64,000 nucleotides of DNA from contig NZ_SBIV01000006.1 of NCBI RefSeq assembly GCF_004765795.1, positions 186,001-250,000 on the forward strand. The letters run 5' to 3'. The stretch comes from Halorussus marinus (GTDB taxonomy: Archaea > Halobacteriota > Halobacteria > Halobacteriales > Haladaptataceae). Made by a program: the position numbers and the translations under genes. Under the pieces are notes generated by a model, which was given only the letters and a program-made list of their open reading frames with translations, was not told the DNA's origin and did not search any database. How positions within the stretch are numbered: the stretch's first letter is position 1; every line of letters begins with the position of its first letter. Of the stretch, positions 42,923 through 52,988 are shown one piece after another.

Positions 42923-45589
42923 CTATTCGCCGTAGCTCGTGATGTCCCGATCCCCGAGCACGCGCGTGTACGTGTCGTCGCCGGTCACGTCGGCGAGCCG
43001 GCCGGCGAGTTCGCGCAGGTCGTCATCGACGTCCCACTTTTCGACGTAGTTCTGGACCGCCTGCCCCTTCTCGTAGCGATACCGCAGGAACTGGAGCTTA
43101 TCGAGGTTCGAGAGGTGGTCGCCGCCGTCGCCGTTGACGCGCTCCTGGATGTAGGCCCGACGTTTCTCATTGTCCCACGTTCCGAGTTCGAAGCCGTCGT
43201 CCTGGTTGTAAAGGCACGTCTCTTTGAGGTCGTCTGGGGAAGCGTTAGTCCCGCGACAGAGCTTGTTGACGTCATCAAAGGAGGGATTCGACGTGTCGAG
43301 CAGGTCGATGAACACGTCCTCGACGCCGATGTCGCTGGCCTCTTGGATGATGCCGTAGATCTCCTGGACGACTTCCTTCGCGCTCATGATCTCGCCGTCG
43401 CGCTGCACCTTCCCATGGTGTTTCGAGTACTCGCGGAAACACGCGCCCATCTCCATCACACCGATGTCGCCGCGCGAGAGATCACGGTTCTCTTCGAGTT
43501 GCTGGCGGGTACGGCGGGCGGTGCGGTAGATGTCACGACGGAGTGAGTTCCACGAAGCTGATCTGGTCTCACTCAGGGGGCGTGCGACCACAACAATGTC
43601 GAAGGAGACTGCTTCACCGGTGATGAATTTGTTAATGTCCGCACTGATGGGGTACGTCGCAGTTACTTCGAACCCAACGTCACATAGTGATTCCAGTAGT
43701 TCCCCCCACGACTCGGAGTCGGAATGATGGTACGTGAACGTGAGTGACCCGTCATCTTTGAGCGCTCGTTTGATTACCGAAAATGATTCTTCAAGCTCCG
43801 ATTCGAAATCCTCGGTGGTCTTGTCCAGGAATGGATTCGTGACGATGGATTCAGCGCGCGGGGTTTTTTCTTGGTCAAATCCAGGGTATTCGTCTTCAAG
43901 TAGAATCTTCTGCCAGACGTAAAAGTAGTCTGCCACCTCCGAATACATGATGTTGTCATAGTATGGAGGATCGGTAATGACAGCGTCAAACTCATTCTCA
44001 GCATCTATTTGGCGAGCATCACCGTAGAGGACTTCAGAATCTTCGCCAATTGGCTTGCTGAATGCCTCTGTTTCTACGGTCTCCCCATCCGATACATAAC
44101 GCTCTGTAGGTGCATTTCCGTATTTGACTCCACGTTTAATTAGGTCAAACATCGACTCAAATGTTCCCCGACCAAATTCGGCACCCCAAACATTACCTTC
44201 CGTAGGTTGGCTCGGTGGATCAAACGAATTCGATTTGAAGAGGTGCTGTATCTTATTGTAGGAGTGATCGTAGCCAGTATAGGAGTTGTTTGTGCAGAGT
44301 GTATTGCTGAACGCGAGAAGGAAATGCTCCCTAATGTTCTTATTTTCAATATCACCTATCCGCTTGAGAAGAGTGGATAGAGTAAGCAACTGCCTCTGGT
44401 TGAACATATCTGTCCACTCCTCATAACCGTGATCGAACACCGGATTACGTTCGGAGGTCATATGTCCCGGCGGAATTTCCTCATCTGGGACATATTCGTG
44501 GAGGTCTTCACTCTCTTCCCACTCACGCTTGGCCTCACGGAATAACTCGTGATCTACCTCTTCTGCTTGTTTGTACCCTTTGTGCTTGGATTTGGGCTCT
44601 CCGGCGTCGTCGCATTCTTCACAGTAGTACTCAAGAGCATAGAGTCGAAGATCGTACCCGCCCTGTTCCTGAATTGCGTCCGTGATTGCGTACTTCTGCC
44701 CACAGTCGGGACAGTTGTACTTCCCACCCCGTGAGACGTTCCCCTCTTTCGGTACGAAGCCATTCCCACAGTCGTTACAGACGCTCTCTGACTGCCAGTC
44801 GTCCACCAGCGTCACCGCGCCGCAGTCCGGACATAGGACATTGTACTTATCGTCGTTCTCGTAACGACCAGCAGCAACACGGTAATCCTTGAACAACGGA
44901 ACCGTGTTCCCGCAGGAGACGCAGTCCAACTCCTTCACCCAGAAGTTGTACATCACGTCGGCGTCGTGGTCGCCGTTCGGGCAGGACGTCTTGTAGTACT
45001 GCATAATCTCGTCGGCGACATCCTCTTTCACCTGCTCGAAGGATTTCTCAAGCTCTTCGACGTCAGTCTGGCCGGCTTCGAGTTCCTTCTTCGTGACGAA
45101 CCACGCAACAGGGTTCAGATCGTTGCCGACGACTTCAGCGCCGAACCGTGACGCCTCGACGAGTGACGTGCCGCCCCCCATAAACGGGTCGAGGATCTTC
45201 TTATCCTCAACGCGAACGTCCTTTGGGTAGAGCTCCCAGAGGCTCTCCGGATCAGTCATGTCCACGCGTTCGAGCAGCGACGCAACGTCGAGATCGGATT
45301 CACCGTCGGCGTCGTCGCCGTAGGACGCGAGCGTGCTGCCCTCGTGGCCAGGCTCGAACACCGAGACCTTCTCCGGGTCGTCCAGCAACGTGTAGAGCGA
45401 GATAGTGCGGAAAACACAGCCGAGGCGTCGCGCCCACCACTTGTGCATCGTGTAAATCGGGCGGTAGTGCATCTTCGCCCGGCCCTCTTTGGCGGCGATC
45501 TCGTTCACGCGCTCGATGGGGAACCCGCGTTCGATAGGGAGTTCGGTCCGCTCCTGCCGGCCCTGTGAAGATCCAGATTGTTCAGACAT
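42923..45589 (-). CDS. DUF1156-type adenine-specific DNA methyltransferase with zinc ribbons
   Basis: An 888-residue methylase. The N terminus RGFPIERVNEIAAKEGRAKM then HYRPIYTMHKWWARRLG is the DUF1156 signature. The SAM motif is LDPFMGGGTSLVEASRFGAE (about residue 134), followed by four CxxC pairs in a zinc-ribbon insert (about 215-330: CVSCG, CPDCG, CNDCG, CPDCG). The catalytic motif DPPYYDNIMYSEVADYFYVW lies near 560, typical of N6-adenine or N4-cytosine methylases. Such genes occur in defence islands with DUF499 ATPases and helicases, as here. It would mark host DNA. It is not preceded by another gene in its operon; a 93-residue gene lies upstream on the same strand. Confidence 0.88.
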   Translation of the reverse strand: MSEQSGSSQGRQERTELPIERGFPIERVNEIAAKEGRAKMHYRPIYTMHKWWARRLGCVFRTISLYTLLDDPEKVSVFEPGHEGSTLASYGDDADGESDLDVASLLERVDMTDPESLWELYPKDVRVEDKKILDPFMGGGTSLVEASRFGAEVVGNDLNPVAWFVTKKELEAGQTDVEELEKSFEQVKEDVADEIMQYYKTSCPNGDHDADVMYNFWVKELDCVSCGNTVPLFKDYRVAAGRYENDDKYNVLCPDCGAVTLVDDWQSESVCNDCGNGFVPKEGNVSRGGKYNCPDCGQKYAITDAIQEQGGYDLRLYALEYYCEECDDAGEPKSKHKGYKQAEEVDHELFREAKREWEESEDLHEYVPDEEIPPGHMTSERNPVFDHGYEEWTDMFNQRQLLTLSTLLKRIGDIENKNIREHFLLAFSNTLCTNNSYTGYDHSYNKIQHLFKSNSFDPPSQPTEGNVWGAEFGRGTFESMFDLIKRGVKYGNAPTERYVSDGETVETEAFSKPIGEDSEVLYGDARQIDAENEFDAVITDPPYYDNIMYSEVADYFYVWQKILLEDEYPGFDQEKTPRAESIVTNPFLDKTTEDFESELEESFSVIKRALKDDGSLTFTYHHSDSESWGELLESLCDVGFEVTATYPISADINKFITGEAVSFDIVVVARPLSETRSASWNSLRRDIYRTARRTRQQLEENRDLSRGDIGVMEMGACFREYSKHHGKVQRDGEIMSAKEVVQEIYGIIQEASDIGVEDVFIDLLDTSNPSFDDVNKLCRGTNASPDDLKETCLYNQDDGFELGTWDNEKRRAYIQERVNGDGGDHLSNLDKLQFLRYRYEKGQAVQNYVEKWDVDDDLRELAGRLADVTGDDTYTRVLGDRDITSYGE

Positions 45590-45710
45590 TATTCAGTATG
45601 TAGAAGCGATACGCCACGAGCCACATAAGTGTGCGTTCTTCGCAGTAACATCTCAGTGAAGCGAGCTTCGTTGGGTGTCTCGAAAGGAGACGGAACGTCG
45701 AAGAAGTTGC

Positions 45711-45992
45711 CTACTCGTCGTCAGAGACGAGCGTTTCGAGGTCAGTCACGTTCTGGATGGCGTCGGATGCCAGGTCGTCATGGCCTGTCTCAATGGCGAA
45801 GCCGGCCGCCTCAGTCATTGCTTGTACCATCTGTTCCACGAACATCGAGTCATCCGTGACGTACTCTCCAGCCACCTGTAGGGCTCGCCGGCTGTCTGTC
45901 AGCGGTATTCCGACCACGTCTTCGATCTTAGCGATTATCTCTAGCGATTCGTCGATCTTCTTCGCGCGGTTGATCGTTTTTTCTGTCTGCAT
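45711..45992 (-). CDS. Small helical protein in the methylase/ATPase cluster
   Basis: A 93-residue protein, mostly helical (TINRAKKIDESLEIIAKIED near the N terminus, ALQVAGEYVTDDSMFVEQMV in the middle), acidic, with no known motif. It lies 121 bases upstream of the methylase gene on the same strand and may share its transcript. The ATG at 45992 gives MQTEKT; a GTG at 46025 would add 11 hydrophobic residues. Confidence 0.6.
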   Translation of the reverse strand: MQTEKTINRAKKIDESLEIIAKIEDVVGIPLTDSRRALQVAGEYVTDDSMFVEQMVQAMTEAAGFAIETGHDDLASDAIQNVTDLETLVSDDE

Positions 45993-46501
45993 AGTGGATT
46001 GGACCCGAACAACTACAACCGCCACCCGGTTTTAAAGGTAAGCCCCGGAGAGGATGGGATTAGTTTGGTACTCGTTTCCCGAATCGCTACGGCCCGGCAA
46101 AGTGCTCAGAGATACATTGCTTTGCGGGATAAGACGACTGTGCGCTCCAGAAGAGGTGGACAAGAAGACACACAGAGTTCTGAAATCGTCCCTGTTTCTA
46201 ACAGTGGTGCGAAGCTGTTCGACGCTATATCTTGATGGGCTCTCAATGAATTGTCTGTGAATACACGACGGAGCGGAGGTTTGCCTCCAAAGCGTATCAA
46301 CGCGAGCCATGCCACGGATTCATTAGAGAATCGCACGATTGCTGAGCGTGGCAAGTGGCTCGCAGAGCAAGCGAGTGAGGGATGGCCCGCACCGGGTTCA
46401 GAGAACTGGGACAGGTAGAATCGCACCACCACCGTTTCCCACCGAACACTGAGTTAGGCGGCAATCGAACAGGCTATCCAGCGTGCTGAGGATGGTTCGA
46501 T
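45993..46501. other. Intergenic region, nothing recognised
   Basis: About 510 bases between two small divergent genes. Readings on both strands lack acidic haloarchaeal composition. No repeat or RNA was identified. Confidence 0.55.
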
Positions 46502-46714
46502 ATGGCCGATTTGCTGGAAGTACGAGAAGATGGAGACTCCGTGATTTCTGGAACAGTAAGCAGAGATGAGCTTGAAGCGGAACTAACACCGCTGAACCCA
46601 CGCAGTTTGTTCGATAGACGACTGAAGACCGCTCTGAGGGATATGCTGGATGAGGCGGACGGTGACGAAATTGTCGTCGAAGCCTTAGTCAGAAACGCGG
46701 ACGCCGACCAGTAG
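46502..46714 (+). CDS. Small acidic protein in the methylase/ATPase cluster
   Basis: A 70-residue protein starting MADLLEVREDGDSVISGTVS, strand-rich at first, then helical (SLFDRRLKTALRDMLDEADG). Composition is clearly haloarchaeal. It is convergent with the DUF499 gene, 11 bases between stops. Small partner, toxin-antitoxin member or regulator are all possible; no evidence separates them. Confidence 0.55.
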   Translation: MADLLEVREDGDSVISGTVSRDELEAELTPLNPRSLFDRRLKTALRDMLDEADGDEIVVEALVRNADADQ

Positions 46715-46725
46715 AAGAAGCGGAA

Positions 46726-49700
46726 CTACTTCTGGAAGGTAATCTCGATCTTCAGGCTTGACGCCTCCTCGGGCATCCGCTCGAACAGGTCCTGGACCTT
46801 CGTGTAGTCCTGTCCGGATCGCAGCGTCAGGCTGACTTGCGTCCGCTCGACGTCGGCGGTCCCCTGAAGAGCACCGGGAACACCCTCCCGGTCGGGCAGC
46901 ATGAACGTGACGTCGCCGTAATCGACACTTCCCGTCTGGTGGTTGTTCCGCCACTTGCTCCGCATCGCGGCGACGTCGTCGCCGTTGTACTCGAAGCGCC
47001 ACGTGGGAATCTCCGTGTCGGCCTTCCGGAACGGGTACCCGGGAACCCAGTCGGAGGCTTTCTCCGAGCCGGTCGTATTGACGACGTACTCGGGTTCTTC
47101 GTCCTTTCCGATGTTCTCCAGCAGGTACGTCCGCACCATGTACTCGGTAACACTGCTGTCGAACCGATCCGTGACCTTGTTCACCGTGAACTGGTCTCCC
47201 GGTTCTAAGTCCTCGATGTACTCCAGGATCTGGTCGCCGATCCGTTCGGGTACCGTCGGAACGATCTTTACCGTCGTCGGGTCGCGGTCGCCGAGCGATC
47301 CAAGATACCGACCGCCGGCTTCCAGAACGTAGTCGTCTACGAGGAATTCATTGACTGCTTCGCGGGCGACAGACTCGGTCTCGTCCGGCGGGAGGAACAC
47401 CGACTCCTCGGCACGGACCTCGCCGATAATTGTGTCGAGGTTCGCGTAGCCGTCGTCGTCGATGTGCGTCTCGATGCGGTCTACGAGGGACGATGCACCG
47501 ACAACCTCCGCGCCGCCGACGTCTCGGACCGTTGCGTCGGATTGTGGTTTATCGAGGATCTCGTTCCCTTTGACAATGACGTACTGCTCCTCACGAGCGA
47601 GCCGACCGATGGCCCGCATCACGACGTCGTGGCTGTCGCCGTCGATCCAGATCTCGCCGTCTTCGACGAGTTCCAGTTCGAAGTCACCGATATCGAGCGC
47701 GGTCGTTCCGCTCCCGAACCGCTGACGCAGTTCCTGTTCGACGTCATCGACGCCCCATACGTCCACATCGTCTTGCTGGACGAGGACGGTGTCCAGCGAA
47801 CTGCCGGAGAGGTCGTCGCGGAACCCACCAGTGTCACGGGCGAGCACCGGTTTGTCCGAGAGCGCTTTCACCGTCGCATTTAGCACGTCGTTCGCACTGC
47901 CGGGGATCGGAAGCTCCGGGTCGCGGAGGAATTGCTCGTAGATGTCCTCAACCGAGATCTCCCCGCGTCGCTCCAGAAGGTCCTCAGCGATAGCCCAGAC
48001 GTCCGACTGAAGGTCAAACGGATCGGCAGATGCTGAGTCCGCGATGTTCGACGCACTCAGCTCTGCCTCATCGTGAACGTAGACGTCGAGTTCCATCGGC
48101 GTCATCTGTCCCCAGTCGTTGAGCAGGTCGTTCCCGTCAAGCACCTCTCCGTACAGGAGCTGGAGTTCTTCGCGGAGTTCGTTTTCCTCCTGCTCCCGCA
48201 TACCCTTGATCGACGTCCGGATTTCGTCATCGAGAGATTCGTCGGCGAGGACCTGCCGTGCGCCCTCGATGTACCGCGCCTTATCGATGTACCGTGTCCC
48301 AGACTCGATGGCCTTGTCGCCCGAGGGTTGGACGAACACGAGGGTGTTACGCCACTCCCGGCCACGCCCATCGTTCGTGATGACTTTCTCGACCTCCTCG
48401 TTCGTCCACTGGTCGTCTTTCACGACGACCTTGACCTCGCGGTCGTCCGGGATGTCCCGCATATCGTTCGTCCGGAATCCGACCGGGTGTGCGTTCGACC
48501 CGAAGATATCGGTGATGAAATCCGCGACTTCAGCCTTCGCCGATGTCTCGGAGACGTCTACGGCCGCGTTTCGGATGAGCGCGTTCGGGTTCTGCCGGTC
48601 GCGGATCGCGTACTTTCCGTTCAGCTTGTGGAGATGCCACGCGACACCGTGGAGACGTTCGAGGTTGAGGACAACGTCTGAGACGAGATCGCCTGTCTGG
48701 TAGGCACCCATGACGATCTCCGAGACCTCCGCGCCCTCGCCCTCGCTCGGCTTCAGCGAGTACAGGAGGATCGTGTTCAGAATACGTCGGCCGTGGGGAA
48801 CATCGTCTTCATCGATGCGGCTTTTGATGTCGCCCGTCGCCGCGTTCAACCGCTCGTAGTTAATCTTCGCCAGTTCGTCCTCGAACTCGATAGCATCGAT
48901 ATCACCGTGCGTGATCAGATCCGTCTGATCCTGCATCTCCAGGAGAACCTTCGAGAAGAGGTAGATCATCCCTCGCGTGTTCTGGTTATCCTCGTCAGCG
49001 TAGTACCGCGTCTCAAGCGCGTCCAGAAGCACAGGGTGGAACGGATACAGATCGTGCATCTCCGACAGCAGATCATCGGGAATGGAGACGTGATCGGACT
49101 GGTCGTACGCGTCGTAGTACCCATTGACGATCTCGCGGGCGGCGTTCTCGTTCACTGAATCGATCAGGCGGTGACGAAGGACCTCGCGTTTGTCCACCTG
49201 ATTGTTCATGTTGACCTCAACCGCCTGTTCCCGGTTCAGGATGTCGTGGACCTCGGAGCCCTCTCGGAGTACCGAGACGATGGTGTATAGTTCGAGATCC
49301 GAGAGCGCGGTCGATTCAAGGAGCGACTGGAGGAAGGCTTTGTTTGCGCTCTTGCGGTCGCCCTGGAGTGTGTCGAACCAGTCTTCGAGTTCGTCCACGA
49401 AGAACGCGACCGTGTCGTCGCCGACGGCCTCCTGAATCGTCTGCATGTCGGGATATCCACCCGAGCTGTACGTTCCAGGGTCGTAATCGAGCGCTTCGAA
49501 GAACGGCTCCCAGAGGTACTCGTACTGCTCGTTCTGCATGGCGACCGTAATCGGCGTCGCCGATTCCGGGAGGGACGTCTCGAACCCTTCGACCGAGTCG
49601 CTTGCCCACGTCCCTGCTGCGTCGGGGTCGTCGAAGCAGTGGTACAGCGCCACCATCTGGTGGGACTTCCCACTGCCGTACGGACCGTAGAGGATGTGCG

Positions 49701-49932
49701 TCCCGCGCGGGTCATCGCCCGTGAGAGAATCGCGGAGAATCGAAATCGCCTCACGGAGCCCCTGGGTCATCAGGGTTCGCTCGAAGAAGAGTTCCGCGTC
49801 TGACTCGAACTCGTCATCGTCATCGACGTTGTAGAGCTTTACCTGACCGTCAATTTGCCCTTCTTCTCGAAGCTCACGGCTGAGGGTCACCGTGTCTTCG
49901 AGGGTATTCGACAGGGATCCAGACTGTGCCAT
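46726..49932 (-). CDS. DUF499-type large P-loop ATPase
   Basis: A 1068-residue protein. Walker A is THILYGPYGSGKSHQMVALY (about residue 77) and Walker B VAFFVDELEDWFDTLQGDRK (about 170). A sensor-like LYTIVSVLREGSEVHDILN follows near 210 and a long C-terminal region has several winged-helix-like parts. This is the DUF499 family, related in role and broad architecture to BrxC/PglY ATPases of phage-resistance systems. It probably acts with the methylase and helicases as a motor or switch. The ATG at 49932 was chosen over 49965 because the family-like N terminus starts after it. It is divergent from the SNF2 helicase, 142 bases apart, so the promoters face each other. Confidence 0.86.
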   Translation of the reverse strand: MAQSGSLSNTLEDTVTLSRELREEGQIDGQVKLYNVDDDDEFESDAELFFERTLMTQGLREAISILRDSLTGDDPRGTHILYGPYGSGKSHQMVALYHCFDDPDAAGTWASDSVEGFETSLPESATPITVAMQNEQYEYLWEPFFEALDYDPGTYSSGGYPDMQTIQEAVGDDTVAFFVDELEDWFDTLQGDRKSANKAFLQSLLESTALSDLELYTIVSVLREGSEVHDILNREQAVEVNMNNQVDKREVLRHRLIDSVNENAAREIVNGYYDAYDQSDHVSIPDDLLSEMHDLYPFHPVLLDALETRYYADEDNQNTRGMIYLFSKVLLEMQDQTDLITHGDIDAIEFEDELAKINYERLNAATGDIKSRIDEDDVPHGRRILNTILLYSLKPSEGEGAEVSEIVMGAYQTGDLVSDVVLNLERLHGVAWHLHKLNGKYAIRDRQNPNALIRNAAVDVSETSAKAEVADFITDIFGSNAHPVGFRTNDMRDIPDDREVKVVVKDDQWTNEEVEKVITNDGRGREWRNTLVFVQPSGDKAIESGTRYIDKARYIEGARQVLADESLDDEIRTSIKGMREQEENELREELQLLYGEVLDGNDLLNDWGQMTPMELDVYVHDEAELSASNIADSASADPFDLQSDVWAIAEDLLERRGEISVEDIYEQFLRDPELPIPGSANDVLNATVKALSDKPVLARDTGGFRDDLSGSSLDTVLVQQDDVDVWGVDDVEQELRQRFGSGTTALDIGDFELELVEDGEIWIDGDSHDVVMRAIGRLAREEQYVIVKGNEILDKPQSDATVRDVGGAEVVGASSLVDRIETHIDDDGYANLDTIIGEVRAEESVFLPPDETESVAREAVNEFLVDDYVLEAGGRYLGSLGDRDPTTVKIVPTVPERIGDQILEYIEDLEPGDQFTVNKVTDRFDSSVTEYMVRTYLLENIGKDEEPEYVVNTTGSEKASDWVPGYPFRKADTEIPTWRFEYNGDDVAAMRSKWRNNHQTGSVDYGDVTFMLPDREGVPGALQGTADVERTQVSLTLRSGQDYTKVQDLFERMPEEASSLKIEITFQK

Positions 49933-50074
49933 CTTGATACTTAAACACACCTCTTGGCCACCCAATAAACACTATGGTCTTGCGAATACCTCCTCCCTCG
50001 GAGCCAAGCAGACGGATCGTCCAGTGTTTTCCGGTCACCAAACGTATTTGACGCGAACATGTCTCTACGAAACC

Positions 50075-51829
50075 ATGGGAAGCTACGACCTCGTTGATGT
50101 TGAGGTCACACACGAGTCTGCGGACGATATTCTCGATTCATTGTCTGGAGATGGTGCAGAGGAGGATCATTTACAAACCATCCAAGCCGTTCGTCTCCAA
50201 GCGGGCCAGCCGGACTCCGAACTTCGGTCGCTGAAAGAACTAGACGAAAACTCCGTCAAGCTACTCGAACATCAGGTGGACGCCGCCTATCGGGCCCTCT
50301 TCGAGATGGACGGGAAAGCCCTTCTCGCGGACGAAGTCGGCCTCGGAAAGACCATCGAGGTCGGGATGATTCTCAAGGAGATGCACTTCCGAGAGACGGA
50401 CGAGTCCGTCCTCATCCTCACTCCTGCACAACTGGCGAAACAGTGGCAGGCCGAACTCCGTGAGAAGTTCGGGCTCAACTTCGTCTGCAACTACGACGAC
50501 GAGTTCGAAGACTTCGACGCCCACGACTACATCATCGCAAGTATCGACACTGCGAAGAGCGAGCGACACCGTCAGACCGTCCTCAACCGCGACTGGGACG
50601 TTCTGGTCCTCGACGAAGCCCACTACGTCAAAAACGAGGAGACGGACCGCTACGACCTGATTGACCGGCTCTCCTACAACTACGCGTTCTTTCTCACGGC
50701 GACGCCGATTCAGAACGAGCTGACCGACCTATACAACGTCGTCTCGCTACTCCGACCCGGACTGTTCGGCACACGCGACGTCTTCCACCAGTACTTCGTC
50801 AACAGCAATCAGGAGACGCTGGTGAATCGAGACGAACTACAGGACCGCCTAAACAAGGTTATGATCCGAAACCGACGGGAGGACACGGATATTGACTTCA
50901 CGGACCGGACGATCGACACACGGACGTTCAATCCAACCCCGAAGGAACGCGAACTCTATCAGGCGGTTTCTGACTATGTGAAAGGTGCCTATAGCCAAGA
51001 CCAGGGGCAGAAGCTCGTACTGATGCTCTTGCAGAAGGAGGTCGTCAGCAGCCCGGTCGCACTCAAGAAGACCATCGAGAAGCGACTCTACGACCAGTCG
51101 GAGCTCACGCACGCGGACGAACTGGAGTCCATTTTAGATCTGATCGATGAGATCGATACGGTCACCAAACAGGAACGACTTCTGGACATTGTCGAAGAAG
51201 CCCGTGACAACGTCGAGATGGGGCGAGTCATCGTCTTCACGCAGTTCCGAGCAACTCAACAGGATATTCTCGATAGGCTCGCTGCGGAGGGGTACACGGT
51301 ACACGCGTTCCACGGTGGCCACTCCAGTAGCGAGAAGGAACTGATTATTGAGGACTTCGAGGAGGAGGGTGGGGTCCTCGTTTCAACTGACTCAATGAGC
51401 GAAGGCCGAAACTTACAGTTTTGTAACATGTTAGTTAATTTAGACTTGCCGTGGAATCCGATGCGCGTCGAACAACGTATTGGACGTGTACACCGGATTG
51501 GACAGAAACGGGATGTCTTCATCTTCAACATGGCGCTAAAGGATACTGTTGAAGAATACGTACTGGAGCGTCTCTACCACAAAATCGATTTGTTCCAACA
51601 AAGTGTGGGCGAGCTAAGTTCCATCTTGAGTCGGTTAGAAGAGTCAGGGACAAGCTTCGAGGACCAGATTTTCGACCGACTCGTCAATGCTGATTCAGAG
51701 GTTGATCTGGAGAACGACTTCGAAGCGATGGCCGTCGATCTGCAAGAACAGCGCGAGCTCGCTGACAAACTGGAGCAGTTCAACAACGGCGTCTTCGAAG
51801 GATTCGACTTGGGGGAAGGCGATGACTGA
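50075..51829 (+). CDS. SNF2-family helicase/translocase
   Basis: A 584-residue SF2 ATPase. Motifs: LLADEVGLGKTIEVGMIL (I), LILTPAQLAKQW (Ia), LVLDEAHYVKN (II, DEAH), FLTATPIQNELTDLYN (III), VIVFTQFRATQQDIL (IV), LVSTDSMSEGRNLQFCNMLV (V) and RVEQRIGRVHRIGQKRDV (VI). This is the HepA/RapA-like branch that moves along double-stranded DNA without unwinding. DrmD of class 1 DISARM is also an SNF2 protein. The ATG at 50075 begins MGSYDLVDV; the longer upstream reading crosses the promoter region. The stop overlaps the next gene by 8 bases. Confidence 0.9.
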   Translation: MGSYDLVDVEVTHESADDILDSLSGDGAEEDHLQTIQAVRLQAGQPDSELRSLKELDENSVKLLEHQVDAAYRALFEMDGKALLADEVGLGKTIEVGMILKEMHFRETDESVLILTPAQLAKQWQAELREKFGLNFVCNYDDEFEDFDAHDYIIASIDTAKSERHRQTVLNRDWDVLVLDEAHYVKNEETDRYDLIDRLSYNYAFFLTATPIQNELTDLYNVVSLLRPGLFGTRDVFHQYFVNSNQETLVNRDELQDRLNKVMIRNRREDTDIDFTDRTIDTRTFNPTPKERELYQAVSDYVKGAYSQDQGQKLVLMLLQKEVVSSPVALKKTIEKRLYDQSELTHADELESILDLIDEIDTVTKQERLLDIVEEARDNVEMGRVIVFTQFRATQQDILDRLAAEGYTVHAFHGGHSSSEKELIIEDFEEEGGVLVSTDSMSEGRNLQFCNMLVNLDLPWNPMRVEQRIGRVHRIGQKRDVFIFNMALKDTVEEYVLERLYHKIDLFQQSVGELSSILSRLEESGTSFEDQIFDRLVNADSEVDLENDFEAMAVDLQEQRELADKLEQFNNGVFEGFDLGEGDD

Positions 51830-52988
51830 CGAAGCACTCGCGGTCACGCAGTCCCTCGTGGAGGACTTCGCCGAACGCTACTTAGAGTCACTCGGCGGGA
51901 CCATCGAGAAACGAGGGGATACCTGGGAAGTTACGATCCCAGACAATAACGATACAGAATTGCCGGCAGGCAGCCTATCGTTGCTTTCTGATGCGGGCAG
52001 AGACAAAGATAGTGCTGGAGAGCCTCTTCATCCAGAAAGTGAGTTTTTCCAGCGGATCCTCAGAGAGGCAGCTGAGCGTCGTCCTACCGGGAAAATACCA
52101 ATAGAAGCCGATCGGGACGACGTAGCGATTCCACAGTGGATTAAAGAAGGCGACGTCGAAGTAAGTGAAATACAGTTCACGCCGTACTACGACCGTACCG
52201 CGATTGTGGTCCTTTTCGAGGTGAGTATCGAGACAGTCAGTGAATACCAACAAGAACTCCTTCGCGCCATCGCTATCGATCACCGCTCGGAACAGAGACT
52301 TCCGGCGTTAGAGGAGACGTTTCTTCAAATGACGTCGATACCTACGAACAGTTCTCCCACTACCACGGAACTCTCATTATCGAGATCAGACGCACGATCG
52401 CTTCTCGGCACAGCCCAAGATCAGCTGATGCAGAGCATCCAGAACGAAATTGATGAGGTTCATAATGAGGCATCCAGAGCAGCGGACGCAGAGGTCGAAG
52501 AGTACCGGCAGCTGCAACAACAACGGATCCAAGAGTTGGAGGAGGAACGTTCCAAGCTGTCCTCGAAGATTGATGAGCTGAGTGAAGCGATCAATAGCAG
52601 TGATCAGAACGATCGCGTGGAGGCACTGAAGAAACGGAAAGAGGCAAAAGCTGAGTATGAAGAGGTTGATTCCGAATTGAGAACTCTGCACGAACGGCGA
52701 GACCAGGGGTTTCCCCAAAAGCAGGAAGAAATCCGAAAGCGGCATGCGTTGGATATTCGAGTGACTCCTCTCACGGTAACACAGGTAGAGTACGAACGGG
52801 GAGAACTCGATATCGAACTGGTCGAACAAGGAGTTTCCCGAACGGTGACTCTCGGATACGGGAGCGGGATCGGAACTACGGACACCGTCCAGTGTTCTTC
52901 ATGTGATAGTGTGTTGAGCGTAGATAACCCTCTGAAGACGGTCAAAGGCTCTCTTCAATGCAGAGCCTGCAGTTCTTCCAACGAATAG
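51822..52988 (+). CDS. Coiled-coil protein with C-terminal zinc ribbon, SNF2 partner
   Basis: A 388-residue protein translated from inside the end of the SNF2 gene. The N-terminal part (about 1-200) is mixed alpha/beta. A long coiled coil follows (about 205-310; EEYRQLQQQRIQELEEERSK, then heptads through EALKKRKEAKAEYEEVDSEL). A strand-rich region and a four-Cys ribbon end it (VQCSSCDSVLSVDNP...LQCRACSS, about 360-384). SNF2 helicases in archaeal defence loci often have such a partner. The likely role is DNA grip or substrate sensing for the translocase; that is inference from architecture. Confidence 0.72.
   Translation: MTDEALAVTQSLVEDFAERYLESLGGTIEKRGDTWEVTIPDNNDTELPAGSLSLLSDAGRDKDSAGEPLHPESEFFQRILREAAERRPTGKIPIEADRDDVAIPQWIKEGDVEVSEIQFTPYYDRTAIVVLFEVSIETVSEYQQELLRAIAIDHRSEQRLPALEETFLQMTSIPTNSSPTTTELSLSRSDARSLLGTAQDQLMQSIQNEIDEVHNEASRAADAEVEEYRQLQQQRIQELEEERSKLSSKIDELSEAINSSDQNDRVEALKKRKEAKAEYEEVDSELRTLHERRDQGFPQKQEEIRKRHALDIRVTPLTVTQVEYERGELDIELVEQGVSRTVTLGYGSGIGTTDTVQCSSCDSVLSVDNPLKTVKGSLQCRACSSSNE

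Noticed and set aside
46106-46432. A 108-codon minus-strand frame between the two small cluster genes
   Set aside because: Composition is neutral to basic with no motif, and it overlaps the region upstream of a better-supported gene.
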